From Candidatus Auribacterota bacterium (GTDB lineage: Bacteria > Auribacterota > JAFGBW01): 16,390 nucleotides of DNA. A program made the translations under genes and the position numbers. The stretch is taken from contig JAFGBW010000169.1 of assembly GCA_016932965.1 (NCBI GenBank), positions 1 to 16,390 of the forward strand. Direction: 5' to 3'. A model generated the notes under the pieces. It had not been told where the DNA came from. It did not search any database and was given only the letters and a program-made list of their open reading frames with translations. Positions 1 to 8,505 of this stretch are shown piece after piece. Numbering within the stretch: the first letter of the stretch is position 1; each line of letters opens with the position of its first letter.

Positions 1-1206
1 AGCCCTTTCTGGATTTGTTTTTCCCCTTAACTTGGCTGCCTGAGCTCTCAATACTTGAGCAATAATCAGCTGCGTATCTCGAGTGGCAGGAGCAGCCTGC
101 GCCGCCGGGGCAGTCTTCACAGCTTTAGATTCGATATAACGGGCCAGAGCTTCGATAATTCTTGCTGCCTTGGCATCAACCGATTCTGCATCAACTGCAG
201 AGATGGCTGTGAGCCTGCCATCCGTTCTTTTTTCTTTCGCAAAAGGAATCCCCAGGACCGAGACAACAGTTTCTCCGGATGAATTAGGCTTGGACCGGCT
301 GACTAACTCAGTTAGGTTAGACACTATGAGAAGAGGATTGGTTCTTGAAACATCAAGAATTATTCCAATTAAAGTTTTAGACATCGGATTTTCTTGGGCA
401 GAAGATGCAGAATTAACTGCCTGCAAAGTTTGCCTTAATTTATTAATAGCCTCGGGCCTGTATGGATTAGACGGGGATGCATCTCTCAATTTTCTCGCAG
501 TATCGGTACAGATCCTTTCTCCAACAGCAGCTATGACTCCTTCCTGTATTCTTCTCTCCATCTGATCAGCCAGCGTAGTAACAAGTCTCAACGCGTTTTC
601 TCTCGAAAGAGTTGGAATGTAATCACCTCCTGCTCTTTGTCTGGCAAATTCAATGTCAAAAATAGATAATATTCGCTCTCCACCTGCATTATGATCTGTA
701 ATAAATAGCCCTGCTGTCTTGCGTCCTGTTTGCGAATCCCATGCTAAAGGCATCCCATGAGTCATTGCATTCAAAATCGGACCAAATATTGTAGGCGGAT
801 AGGTATCGCCTTTGTATTGGGTTATCCCCATCAGTTGATCGGCAAAGATGTTTATATTTGATCTCAGATCTTGAATTACATGCCTACTCAGCTCTAATAA
901 ATCTTGCGCTACTTTGCTTGTTGCCTGAGCCGTAGCGCGTGCAGTTCGCCCCTGTGCTTGCTGACGTCTGGCTTCCAGACGTCTCAGCTCAGTAACAATT
1001 TGCTGATCAAGACGTTTGCCTCCTTGCCTGGAAGCCATGAATTCAGCCAGTTCTATCAAGGCATTAAACTTTTTTCCCTGCAAAGAACTTTGAGGCGCCA
1101 GGCTGGGATAAAGTAAGGCATGATCTTTTTGTGTTGCGGCTGGAACTTCAGAAATAATAAAAGCGGTGGCTATGAATAAAAGTATGAACCGGTCTTTCCT
1201 TCTCAT
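1..1206 (-). CDS. Secreted protein of unknown function, C-terminus beyond left edge
   Basis: An uninterrupted minus-strand frame runs from an ATG at 1206 to base 1, giving 402 residues with no stop, so the gene continues outside the window. The start is supported by AAGGAG about 7 bases upstream. Residues 1-24 form a signal peptide: basic MRRKDR, a hydrophobic core, then a VPAA cleavage region. A Leu-Ala-Pro motif lies at 36-38. The stretch at about 60-110 is rich in Arg, Gln and Ala and looks helical (possible coiled coil). A compact middle part (about 130-340) mixes helices and strands, and an Ala/Pro-rich linker lies near 370-385. I do not recognise a catalytic domain. It diverges from the large secreted protein at 1721, which shares the signal peptide plus LAP layout. 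The secreted location is well supported; the function is unknown. Confidence 0.8.
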   Translation of the reverse strand, partial: MRRKDRFILLFIATAFIISEVPAATQKDHALLYPSLAPQSSLQGKKFNALIELAEFMASRQGGKRLDQQIVTELRRLEARRQQAQGRTARATAQATSKVAQDLLELSRHVIQDLRSNINIFADQLMGITQYKGDTYPPTIFGPILNAMTHGMPLAWDSQTGRKTAGLFITDHNAGGERILSIFDIEFARQRAGGDYIPTLSRENALRLVTTLADQMERRIQEGVIAAVGERICTDTARKLRDASPSNPYRPEAINKLRQTLQAVNSASSAQENPMSKTLIGIILDVSRTNPLLIVSNLTELVSRSKPNSSGETVVSVLGIPFAKEKRTDGRLTAISAVDAESVDAKAARIIEALARYIESKAVKTAPAAQAAPATRDTQLIIAQVLRAQAAKLRGKTNPERA

Positions 1207-1227
1207 GGGACTTCTCCTTATTATGCT

Positions 1228-1257
1228 TATATATACCTGATCCGCAGAAAAAAACAA
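1228..1257 (-). promoter_or_regulatory. Possible sigma-70 promoter for the gene starting at 1206
   Basis: On the minus strand TTGTTT (1257-1252) lies 16 bases before TATATA (1235-1230); an 18-base spacing to the overlapping TATATA at 1233-1228 is also possible. The predicted leader would be only about 15-20 bases but still includes the AAGGAG ribosome-binding site. This is a sequence match only. Confidence 0.35.
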
Positions 1258-1330
1258 GGGGTAGAATTTTTTTTTCAAAATAGAGCCCATTGCACATTAA
1301 GAGGATCAGCAAATAAATCTCTCTTTGTCA

Positions 1331-1485
1331 TGAGACTGTCCAAGAACCGCCAAAACTGTCATTCTGAGAAAGCAAAAGCGACCGAAGAATCTGACACTTG
1401 AAGTGTCATCCTGAACAAAGTGAAGGAACTAAGATCCCTTACATTCGTACGGGATGACAGAATTATTAGTTCTTGGACAGCCTCA
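1331..1485. repeat. MITE-like element with 17-bp terminal inverted repeats
   Basis: The left end at 1331-1347 (TGAGACTGTCCAAGAAC) is the inverse complement of 1469-1485 with one mismatch. Inside, CTGTCAT (1356-1362) pairs with ATGACAG (1454-1460). A perfect 8-bp hairpin, TGACACTT-G-AAGTGTCA, sits at 1392-1408. The interior contains two GTCATTCTGAG / GTCATCCTGAAC-type units common as dispersed repeats in many bacterial genomes. No target-site duplication is evident and there is no coding capacity. Confidence 0.65.
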
Positions 1486-1509
1486 ATCCAGATTTTATGA
1501 ATTTCCTGG

Positions 1510-1529
1510 ATTGCCGGAAGTCCGGCAAT
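1510..1529. repeat. Perfect 9-bp hairpin in the divergent spacer
   Basis: ATTGCCGGA and TCCGGCAAT are perfect inverted repeats separated by two bases. No T-run follows on either strand, so this is not a typical intrinsic terminator. It is more likely part of the local dispersed-repeat cluster. Confidence 0.6.
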
Positions 1530-1674
1530 GACATTAATTGCAATATATTATTGATAGACCGGGGTAATAACACTCGTCCATGTCATAAGAAAAGATCCCT
1601 CGTTTCAGCCGGAATGACCTCTTGCGGGATTTTGAAATTATTTAGAAAAAAGTGAATCGTTACTTATCCGGAAT

Positions 1675-1703
1675 TTGACAAGTTATGTTATATAGTGTAA
1701 ATA
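1675..1703 (+). promoter_or_regulatory. Possible promoter for the 1252-residue secreted protein
   Basis: A perfect TTGACA (1675-1680) is followed 17 bases later by a poor TAAATA (1698-1703). A better -10 match, TATAGT (1691-1696), is only 10 bases away and so cannot pair with it. The 17-base choice would start transcription near 1710, leaving an unusually short leader before the TTG start at 1721. Confidence 0.35.
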
Positions 1704-1720
1704 AATAGGAATAGCCATAT

Positions 1721-4700
1721 TTGGAAATCCTGTTGAAAAATATTGCATACAGAATATTTCTCTTTCTGCTCAGCATCCAGATGATCCTGTTTCAGCCGCG
1801 CATCTGCGCGCAGGCCTCTGTATTTAAGACGCAAAATCTGGCTCCTAAAACCGAAATCAGCCTTGATGATCCTGACATATTGTTGAATCTCCTCAGAGAG
1901 ATATTCACCAATCAAGACTTCCAGCCTCCTGAAGGGTTCACTTATCAGAGAACCCGTTCAAGAACCGCCATTGATGTGTTTTCGTTTAATTTTAAAGGTA
2001 AGACAGGGTTTGCTTATCATGGAGACAGGGATGACCTGATAAAAATCTCAAAAAGATATTCACCTGAAAACGTCCTCATGCATGCCAATCAGACGATGAT
2101 GGCGGTGTTCACTTCGACTGCTGAAAATGAACAGGTAAAAGAGGTTCTTGCTTCCAGTGATCTCGGTTATGTCATCGCACAGGCAAAACAGTTTTATAAA
2201 AATGAGAATCTGGAAAATGCGGAAAAATGTTTCCTGCGGGCGCTGGAAATTGATCCTCGTAATACTGAAGCCATGAACGGAATGGGCAATGTTTTGGTTG
2301 ACCAGGACATATGCAGTGAAGCTGAAGAGTGGTTTGACAGGGTGCTGGAGGTGGATCATTACAATTCAGAAGCCTATAAGGGAAAAGCCGCAGTGGAGCT
2401 GGTGAGGGGATATTATAACTCATTCTGGTCCCATTGCTGTTCTGTATTTTTCATCGATGCTGATAACAAGGCTGTCACAGAGATATTGCTCAGACGCCAG
2501 AAAATCGACACGAGGGATGAGTTCTTAAAAAAAATTGAGTTGCTGGGCAAACACATATACTCCCACTGCAGTTATAATTACAAGGATTTATATCCCGTCA
2601 TAGATGCTTTTGCGGACTTGCTTAAACATCCTGAAACTCCGGAAGAGGTGTGTGTCAGGCTCGAAGAGTATCTGCGGGAAAAAGCCATTGAGTTTGTAAA
2701 AATCAGGTTCGGATGGTGGAGTACAAATACATACGGAAAATTTGCGAATCATATGGCTTCTGCTTTTGAAGAAGTGCTCAGACATGCCAGGGAGAGGCGG
2801 ATCTCAAAAGGCCTATGCCTGAGACTGGTGGAAGATTTGCAGGAAATGCATGCGGCCAAGTCTGTAGAAATCAGCCTGGATATTTCAGCAGGGCTCATAA
2901 AAATTCCAAAAGAACATCATGACAGGCTGGCTGAACTGATCCTGGCAGGGCATTATGACATTGTTCATACCGGACTGATCACATTGATTGAAGATGAAGA
3001 ATCCTTCCTGCGGCTCAGCACCGCCTTAAGCAGGTGGAGCGGCAGGGAACGAAAACTGCAGACCTTATGGGAACTGCTTGACACGGAAAAAAACATCAAA
3101 TGGGCACTGACAGCGATAACTGACAGCAATTTTTCGTATGAAGATGCGAAACTAATTGCCTTAAGAATACTTGAAAGCGGTGTGACAACCTATATTAACA
3201 CGCTGAAAAATCTGCTGGCAAAAGAGATAGCAGAAGATCCAAAATACGAAGTATTTCGCAAATTTTTTACCAATAATGCCAGGGACCTGGAAGTAAGAAT
3301 GAGGGCTGCTGAAGACTACATTGAAATGATGATCTTTCATGAAATGACAGAAGAAAACAAAGAAGCCTATGAAGGCATAGCGGCAGCATTTGAAAGCGCG
3401 CTTAAAGAAATGGACGCTTACGCCGAGGAAATGATGGAGGGTGAACCAACAATATCCCAGGAGCGAACGGCTGAAGAAAAGATGCGCAAATCTTTAAACA
3501 GGGTGCGCGGGGAATTCTTAAGGAAGCTTCTGGAAGTGGATGAGCTGGAAGATTTTGAACTGGAATTACTGGGTGACCCGCAGATATTAAAACAGATGAT
3601 GACCCTGTTGAGTGTATTGCTGACACTGGAATTGTCCTATGATTTTCAGGAAGGGGATCTGGCCCGGGAAATCATGAAAAGAGCCCTGACCGTATTTTTT
3701 GAAGGTTATGAAAACAGGGACCTCTCACAGGCAAAACAGGCTTTGAATGAATTCGTCATTAATCTCGGCAACGAAGAACTGAATGAAATACTTGAAGACC
3801 TGGGACTGGAACCCCTGGATCAGACACACAAATGCAATAAAGAAATAATCGAGGAACTGACCCAAGCCGGTTATAAAAAAGCGCTTTTTACTGACGGGAT
3901 AACCAAAACCGTTCATTTGCCCACAAGCATAAGCGCTGAAGATAAAAAGGATTCGATAAGGAAATCAGCCGAAGAGATAGTAGAGCTGGCGATCACACTC
4001 GGTATAACGACGCTCGGCAAAAGGACTTTGACACCTGCAATAGCAACTGAACTGGGCAGCTCAGAAAAAATCCTCCAGTTCTGGAGGCAGATTGAAACAG
4101 CCTACGTTAAAGACAAAAAGACCAGGAGTCTTTTTGAGGTCCATGAAAAACTGGTTGCAAAAAGGATGGAATACGTCCGGAAGATCGAAGCCCTGCCTGT
4201 GGGCGCCTCACAGGCGCAGGATTTCAGGATAACAATCAAGAAGGATCTGATTGAAGAGGCCTGCGTGGGAATGGGTGATTTCAATTTGTGCTACAGTCCT
4301 GACGGGGTTCACCGGGCAACACCCATCGTGCACGGTCTTGAGGCCAATTCATTTGTACTGCAGGTATTCAACCAGAAGGGCCAGCAGGTTGCGAATGCGG
4401 TTTTGATATTGGGAACAAAAGGGGTATATGTCTATACAGGGTATTCTGCCGACGGAATGGATGCTGATCATTTATTTGCCGAAGGACTGGCTGAACTGGC
4501 GAAATATGTACCTGGAATTTTCCTGTCAAAGAATTCGGCAGGCTATAAAACTTTTTCGCCCTATGGTGTCACCCGCGAAGGCAGGATGGAAATCATAAAA
4601 AAAGCAGCCATCTTTGATTATCAGTATGTGGATGATTTTCTTGAAACAAGAGGGGACATCATCATGCCTCTTGAAAATCCGCTTGAAATTACAGAAGAAG

Positions 4701-5479
4701 TGCTAAAGGCAAAAGGCTTTTATGACACTCTCTTTCAAACAGAGTCAGAACCAGCCAAAGCGCCTGACACTTACAGGGATGTGGACTGGACAGGATTGTT
4801 TCAAATGCTCAAATCCGGGTATTCGAATGCCTATCTGTTTTTGATTGGGGCTCTCAAAGCAAGAGCCGTGAAGGAAGGATTCAGTGACGATGAAGAATTT
4901 TTACGGGGCTGGCTGGAAGAGGTATTGACTGAACGGAGCAGGAAGATCAAGGAAATCGACCCTGCTGAAGCTCAAAAACTGGCGGCAATGATACATGATT
5001 TTTTGAAAAAACCGACTATTAAAGAAAAAAAAGCCCCTGCCAGAAAGGCGCCTGTCCCCTCATCAAGGCCACTCAGGGTCACATTCAATACAAGGCGGTT
5101 TTTAAATCCTGTTATCGAAGTCAATGACATGAAAAGGCCTCTTCTCTTGAGGACAGACGCCCCTGGATTTATTCATGCAGGTGTGGAAGATGAACACGGC
5201 AACTGGACAGCTGAATACGACGTGGAATTAGTCAAAACCGCTTTTGGAAAATACGAGGCCCTGCTGGAAGATCCCAGGATCAACAGATTGACCTTTTTCT
5301 GGTATGATGATGAAGGAGGACACTGGCAGGGCGAGGAAGAGTTTGAAAAAGTAAAAATGTTTGAAGTGAGGCGCAGAAACAATCCGCGTGATTTAAGAAG
5401 ACCTGACCAGGAATTACTGAGTGTGCCGGAGGAACCTCCGGGATTAGCTGTCACTCAGGCGGAACTGGTCAGCGCCTGA
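1721..5479 (+). CDS. Giant secreted TPR protein (1252 residues), TTG start
   Basis: A stop at 1712-1714 closes the frame upstream, and the first usable start is TTG at 1721, with AGGA 10 bases before it (a second TTG lies at 1733). The first ATG codon falls inside the hydrophobic segment, so a non-ATG start is needed to keep the signal peptide (about 1-31). A Leu-Ala-Pro motif follows at 40-42. Two or more TPR units occupy about 146-230, with the typical A-x-x-x-F-x-x-A-L-x-x-D-P spacing. A long acidic helical region follows to about 840, then a mixed domain at about 850-1030. A basic Pro/Lys/Ala linker lies near 1097-1118, and a probable beta-rich C-terminal domain at about 1119-1235 includes LTFFWYDDEGGHW, somewhat like a carbohydrate-binding fold (weak impression). 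The function is unknown. I infer an envelope or exported scaffold or adhesion role. Confidence 0.85.
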   Translation: MEILLKNIAYRIFLFLLSIQMILFQPRICAQASVFKTQNLAPKTEISLDDPDILLNLLREIFTNQDFQPPEGFTYQRTRSRTAIDVFSFNFKGKTGFAYHGDRDDLIKISKRYSPENVLMHANQTMMAVFTSTAENEQVKEVLASSDLGYVIAQAKQFYKNENLENAEKCFLRALEIDPRNTEAMNGMGNVLVDQDICSEAEEWFDRVLEVDHYNSEAYKGKAAVELVRGYYNSFWSHCCSVFFIDADNKAVTEILLRRQKIDTRDEFLKKIELLGKHIYSHCSYNYKDLYPVIDAFADLLKHPETPEEVCVRLEEYLREKAIEFVKIRFGWWSTNTYGKFANHMASAFEEVLRHARERRISKGLCLRLVEDLQEMHAAKSVEISLDISAGLIKIPKEHHDRLAELILAGHYDIVHTGLITLIEDEESFLRLSTALSRWSGRERKLQTLWELLDTEKNIKWALTAITDSNFSYEDAKLIALRILESGVTTYINTLKNLLAKEIAEDPKYEVFRKFFTNNARDLEVRMRAAEDYIEMMIFHEMTEENKEAYEGIAAAFESALKEMDAYAEEMMEGEPTISQERTAEEKMRKSLNRVRGEFLRKLLEVDELEDFELELLGDPQILKQMMTLLSVLLTLELSYDFQEGDLAREIMKRALTVFFEGYENRDLSQAKQALNEFVINLGNEELNEILEDLGLEPLDQTHKCNKEIIEELTQAGYKKALFTDGITKTVHLPTSISAEDKKDSIRKSAEEIVELAITLGITTLGKRTLTPAIATELGSSEKILQFWRQIETAYVKDKKTRSLFEVHEKLVAKRMEYVRKIEALPVGASQAQDFRITIKKDLIEEACVGMGDFNLCYSPDGVHRATPIVHGLEANSFVLQVFNQKGQQVANAVLILGTKGVYVYTGYSADGMDADHLFAEGLAELAKYVPGIFLSKNSAGYKTFSPYGVTREGRMEIIKKAAIFDYQYVDDFLETRGDIIMPLENPLEITEEVLKAKGFYDTLFQTESEPAKAPDTYRDVDWTGLFQMLKSGYSNAYLFLIGALKARAVKEGFSDDEEFLRGWLEEVLTERSRKIKEIDPAEAQKLAAMIHDFLKKPTIKEKKAPARKAPVPSSRPLRVTFNTRRFLNPVIEVNDMKRPLLLRTDAPGFIHAGVEDEHGNWTAEYDVELVKTAFGKYEALLEDPRINRLTFFWYDDEGGHWQGEEEFEKVKMFEVRRRNNPRDLRRPDQELLSVPEEPPGLAVTQAELVSA

Positions 5480-5790
5480 ATTTTAATGAGGCTTGTTAAT
5501 CCATATTACTCACAGATTTTCAAAGACCTCTGCATGAATGTCATTCCGGCGAAAACGAAAATCCAAATCCCGCTTTCTTCTTGAGAAGTCTCTTCAAGGT
5601 GTCATTCCGCGTAAGCGGAGATCCAGTTTCCCTTGAATCCCATCTCATTCCTCATTCCCGTGAAACTGGAAGCCAGAATCCTTGAAAATACTGGAGAGGC
5701 AGACCAAGGAGACCGGGACTTTTGTCATTCCGAACGGATGCGAGGAATCTTTCCAGCCTCCTGACACAAGAATGAATTTTTCCGGGTTAA
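5480..5790. other. Intergenic region with three GTCATTCC-type repeats
   Basis: This gap lies between two convergently oriented genes (stops at 5479 plus and 5791 minus). It holds three related units beginning TGTCATTCCG at 5539, 5600 and 5723, each ending in a GGAGATCC- or GAGGAATC-like tail. It also holds an inverted pair, CCAGTTTC (about 5623-5630) and GAAACTGG (about 5663-5670). No T-rich intrinsic terminator and no gene are visible. Confidence 0.7.
5539..5750 (+). repeat. Cluster of three dispersed GTCATTCC repeat units
   Basis: The units at 5539-5564, 5600-5624 and 5723-5750 share the TGTCATTCCG head, a variable middle and an ATCC/ATCT tail. The same family appears at 1356-1440 and, inverted, at about 1593-1618. 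These resemble widely distributed short extragenic repeats. They are noncoding here. Confidence 0.65.
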
Positions 5791-6762
5791 TCAGGTTTTC
5801 CTGGAAAGTTTGGTATTTCCGCTGATGGGATAGATTCTTCTATAAGTGATATTTTTATTTCTCTTAACGATCTCGTCCCACAATTTTTCCTTTTTTCTTC
5901 TTTCATGCGTTTTCAGAAATTGTTTTTCCTCTTCAATTTTTCTCTTTTCCTCGATCAATTGGGTATAAGATTTTTCCTTCAGGAAGGCGTTTCTTCTTTC
6001 TTCGAACATGACATTCTCATCCAAGGCCATCGCCTGTTCCTCTGCTTCCACGGCTTTTTTCCACTGCTTCAATTCAGAGCAGATACATCCCAGGGTATCG
6101 TAATACGCGGCTGATTTTTCCTGCACAAGGGCGCGTTCAATGTAACTGAGGGCGTACTCGGGATTATAGATCTCAGGGTCCCGGGATGAAACCAAAATGC
6201 AAGCCAGTTGATTCATGGCCCAGGCATAACCTGGGTCCAGTTCAACGGCTTTTCGATAATCCGAAACAGCTCCTCCAATATCACCGGTATCTTTTTTCAT
6301 GTATCCTCTCCATGCCCATAACTTAGGCTGATTGGGACTGATCTTCAATGCCTGGTTAAGGTCTTTCATGGCGTTGGATTTTTCTCCGACTTTTCTATAA
6401 GCCTGGCTCCGGTAGAAAAGAACAGCCACATGGTTGGGTTTGTATATCAATGCCTTGGTGAAATCCTCGATAGCTCGGCGCATATCCCCTTTCCGTGACA
6501 TGATTTTTCCTCTGAAATAATAAGAAAGGTCATCTGTGGGTTCCAGTCTGATTGCCTGGGAAAAATCATCAATGGCCTTGTCGAAATCCTCTTTGACAAA
6601 ATAGATATAACCTCTGCTGAAATAGCTGTCAGCATCCCTTGGATCAATCTGGATAGCATACGATAAATCATCTATCAAGGCGGCATGAGAATAAGGGAAA
6701 AGGCTCCCGTTAACAAACAGGAAAAAAGTAACAATAATCATGTTTAAGAAGGTGAATTTCAT
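5791..6762 (-). CDS. Secreted TPR-repeat protein
   Basis: This is a 323-residue protein with a start at ATG 6762 and a G-rich SD-like stretch (GGGGGGTG) about 8 bases upstream. Residues 1-27 are a signal peptide (hydrophobic core, SHA cleavage region). About five or six TPR units span roughly 28-245, with repeated Y-F-x-R-G, A-I-x-D-F and A-L-x-x-x-P positions. A charged Glu/Lys/Arg helix (about 255-300) is probably a coiled coil. The tail is basic. It should be a periplasmic protein-protein interaction scaffold; partners are unknown. It follows mlaA on the same strand after 353 bp, so it may have its own promoter. Confidence 0.85.
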   Translation of the reverse strand: MKFTFLNMIIVTFFLFVNGSLFPYSHAALIDDLSYAIQIDPRDADSYFSRGYIYFVKEDFDKAIDDFSQAIRLEPTDDLSYYFRGKIMSRKGDMRRAIEDFTKALIYKPNHVAVLFYRSQAYRKVGEKSNAMKDLNQALKISPNQPKLWAWRGYMKKDTGDIGGAVSDYRKAVELDPGYAWAMNQLACILVSSRDPEIYNPEYALSYIERALVQEKSAAYYDTLGCICSELKQWKKAVEAEEQAMALDENVMFEERRNAFLKEKSYTQLIEEKRKIEEEKQFLKTHERRKKEKLWDEIVKRNKNITYRRIYPISGNTKLSRKT

Positions 6763-7115
6763 GTTTTAGACACCCCCCTCATATAATGCAAAATCCATGC
6801 CTGCTAATAATTAGAACTTATCTGTTTTTTTCGTCCCTCAAGTCAGGAAGAGTTTACCATATAATGGCTGAGAAGTCAAGGAATTTATTTGTTGGATTTT
6901 TTCAGAAAAAATAATCCGTTCAGCGTTTATATATCAGACAGGAAAGACAATAAACAAGACGTATAAATTGAGAATTAAAAATTGAGAATTATGAATTGTA
7001 TATGAGAGATGACGAAATAAATACCTGTGATCTGTCTACAATACTTTTCTTTTTTCGTGTGATTCGTGGTTAGAATTATTTCCCAATACAAAATTCTTAA
7101 TTCTCAATTAAACCC
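6763..7115. other. Intergenic region with inverted AT-rich repeats
   Basis: This 353-bp gap holds two inverted copies of the AATTGAGAATT repeat (6966-6996 and 7091-7110). They bracket about 94 bases that include an ACGAATCACACGAA-type stretch on the minus strand, another common intergenic repeat. There is no open frame with a supportable start, and no intrinsic terminator after mlaA is clear. Confidence 0.6.
6966..7110. repeat. Inverted pair of AATTGAGAATT repeats after mlaA
   Basis: The copy at 6966-6996 reads ATTGAGAATT twice on the plus strand. The copy at 7091-7110 is its inverse and lies 5 bases downstream (in transcription order) of the mlaA stop codon at 7118-7116. The two could fold into one long AT-rich stem. 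Confidence 0.6.
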
Positions 7116-7922
7116 CTATCTCTTCACCTTGTTTTCACGATATTGGACATAGATATCCCGAAAGGACCGATAGGGATCCAGCGAAGACTTCTTCAAACCC
7201 TCATAATCACCCAGTTTCAGGGAAGTTTGGTTGAGTGTTTTGTAAGCGGTGATAGAAACGCTTGGTTCCAACGGAAGATAATAGACCGGGTTTAAAAACC
7301 CGTCTCCGACCATGCCGATACCGTCACGGAGAGAAGACGGCCCGAAAAAGGGCAGGACCAGATAAAAACCATGCCCCAGGCCGTATACTCCCAAAGTCTG
7401 GCCGGTATCTTCATCCTGCATGCTCAGCTTCCATACTTTTTTTGCCGGATCAAAAAATCCCAGGACGCCGAACGCGGTGTTGAGACAAAACCTGGCCGCT
7501 TCCGTGCCTCCGGATCTTAATTTCCCCTGCAAAAGACAGTTAAAAAACCGCACCGGGGTCAGCAGGTTTTCGAAAAAATTTCTGATTGAAATACGGCCCA
7601 TTTCCGGCAAGAGCCTGTTATAAACGCGGGAGGTTGGCCTCAACACCCAGAAATACAGCCTGTCATTGATCTGAAACATGGCTTTATTCCACCAGATAAA
7701 AGGATCCGGGATTCGCGGAAAATCATCCTCCTCGTCCTCTTCGAATTCATCGTCTTCTTCGGCTGTGCTCACAGGAGCTCCGGAAACATTTTGTTGAGAA
7801 GACTGGGCATAAGAAAAATCCGCCCGGGCTGCAAAAAAAATAAATGACCATGCTAAAAATATAAAAACCGCGGAAAAACTCTTGATCCTAATAATACCGG
7901 AATCAGGTCTCAAGTTTTTCAT
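7116..7922 (-). CDS. mlaA: MlaA (VacJ) outer-membrane lipid asymmetry protein
   Basis: This is a 268-residue MlaA/VacJ-family protein. MlaA sits in the outer membrane, extracts mislocalised phospholipids from the outer leaflet and hands them to MlaC. Residues 1-40 are a signal peptide ending SYAQ. There is no lipobox cysteine, unlike the E. coli lipoprotein. A very acidic stretch (about 55-68) precedes the domain, which spans about 70-260 with family features such as DPF-x-x-x-NKAMFQINDRLY, RNFFENLLTP, the FFDPA region and the Gly-rich LGVYGLGHGFYLVLPFFGPSSLRDG. The ATG start at 7922 overlaps the end of mlaC by 20 bp, implying translational coupling. An AATTGAGAATT repeat follows the stop directly. 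Confidence 0.93.
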   Translation of the reverse strand: MKNLRPDSGIIRIKSFSAVFIFLAWSFIFFAARADFSYAQSSQQNVSGAPVSTAEEDDEFEEDEEDDFPRIPDPFIWWNKAMFQINDRLYFWVLRPTSRVYNRLLPEMGRISIRNFFENLLTPVRFFNCLLQGKLRSGGTEAARFCLNTAFGVLGFFDPAKKVWKLSMQDEDTGQTLGVYGLGHGFYLVLPFFGPSSLRDGIGMVGDGFLNPVYYLPLEPSVSITAYKTLNQTSLKLGDYEGLKKSSLDPYRSFRDIYVQYRENKVKR

Positions 7923-8505
7923 TTTTTTCTTTCAATTTATTCATCAGGTCATCAAAAGATCCCTTTTCCATGATCTCTCTGAACTGGTTCCGGTAATTTT
8001 TTAAAAGTCCCACTCCCTCAATCGTGACATCATAGATCTTCCATTCCTCACCAACCAGATGCATATTGTAATCAATAGGAATATCCCCCTTCTCAGAGAC
8101 AAGAACCGTCTGGACCACCGCTTTACCCTCATCCAGGCTGATTTCTTTGGAATAGGTGACTTTTTCATTGGTATAGGCTTCAATTCTTGAGATGTAGGTT
8201 CTTTTCAACAGCTCCTTGAAGACGTTCGTAAACTCCTTCTGCTTGTCTTCCTGAAGATTCTTCCACTCTTTTGCGAGTGTTTTTCTGCTCATTTCCTCGT
8301 AATTAAAACGCGACTCCAGAAGATCCCCCAGTTTATTGTCCCGCTCTGTCTTTTTATCTTCCCCTTTTAATACAGGGTTTTCCAATAGGTCCATGATTTC
8401 GGTGACTGTTTTTTCCAATTGCTGCATGGCCTCTCCTGCTTTCAGAAAAAGCGGGAAAAAAACAACGGCCAGCATGAACAAGACGTTTCTCATTAGCGTT
8501 TTCAT
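7903..8505 (-). CDS. mlaC: MlaC periplasmic phospholipid-binding protein
   Basis: This is a 200-residue protein of the MlaC (Ttg2D/Tol_Tol_Ttg2) family, close to the usual length of about 210. MlaC shuttles phospholipid across the periplasm between MlaA and the MlaFEDB complex. Residues 1-23 form a signal peptide. The mature domain (about 28-190) shows the family layout: helical N-terminus, the RFNYEEMSRKTL segment, FKELLKRTYISRIEAY, and C-terminal strands ending in EEWKIYDVTIEGVGLLKNYRNQF. The ATG at 8505 has AAGGAG 5 bases upstream. The gene lies 140 bp after mlaD and overlaps mlaA by 20 bp. Confidence 0.93.
   Translation of the reverse strand: MKTLMRNVLFMLAVVFFPLFLKAGEAMQQLEKTVTEIMDLLENPVLKGEDKKTERDNKLGDLLESRFNYEEMSRKTLAKEWKNLQEDKQKEFTNVFKELLKRTYISRIEAYTNEKVTYSKEISLDEGKAVVQTVLVSEKGDIPIDYNMHLVGEEWKIYDVTIEGVGLLKNYRNQFREIMEKGSFDDLMNKLKEKNEKLET

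Larger units (their letters stand above)
1207..1720. other. Divergent intergenic region with repeat elements, no gene
   Basis: This 514-bp spacer separates two divergent secreted-protein genes. It contains a putative promoter at each end, an inverted-repeat-bounded element (1331-1485), a hairpin at 1510-1529, and a minus-strand copy of the GTCATTCC-type dispersed repeat (about 1593-1618). A 60-codon open frame at 1473-1655 overlaps these repeats and has no convincing ribosome-binding site, so it is not called a gene. Confidence 0.7.

Noticed and set aside
1473-1655. 60-codon open frame in the divergent spacer
   Set aside because: It is built from repeat elements and hairpins with no ribosome-binding site.
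5426-5441. Perfect inverted repeat CCGGAGG-AA-CCTCCGG, possible terminator
   Set aside because: It lies inside the coding frame of the large secreted protein (VPEEPPG) and has no T-run, so it is better explained by coding sequence.
5173-5454. Antisense open frame of 93 codons opposite the large gene
   Set aside because: It is a shadow of a well-supported coding frame, with low-complexity Ser-rich content and no independent start signal.
5539-5750. CRISPR-like array from three similar units
   Set aside because: The units diverge, spacing is irregular (about 61 and 123 bases) and no cas genes are present. They belong to a dispersed extragenic repeat family.
6763-7115. Possible small RNA or terminator after mlaA
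   Set aside because: There is no GC-rich stem followed by a T-run and no promoter-like pair that I could defend; only AT-rich repeats are visible.
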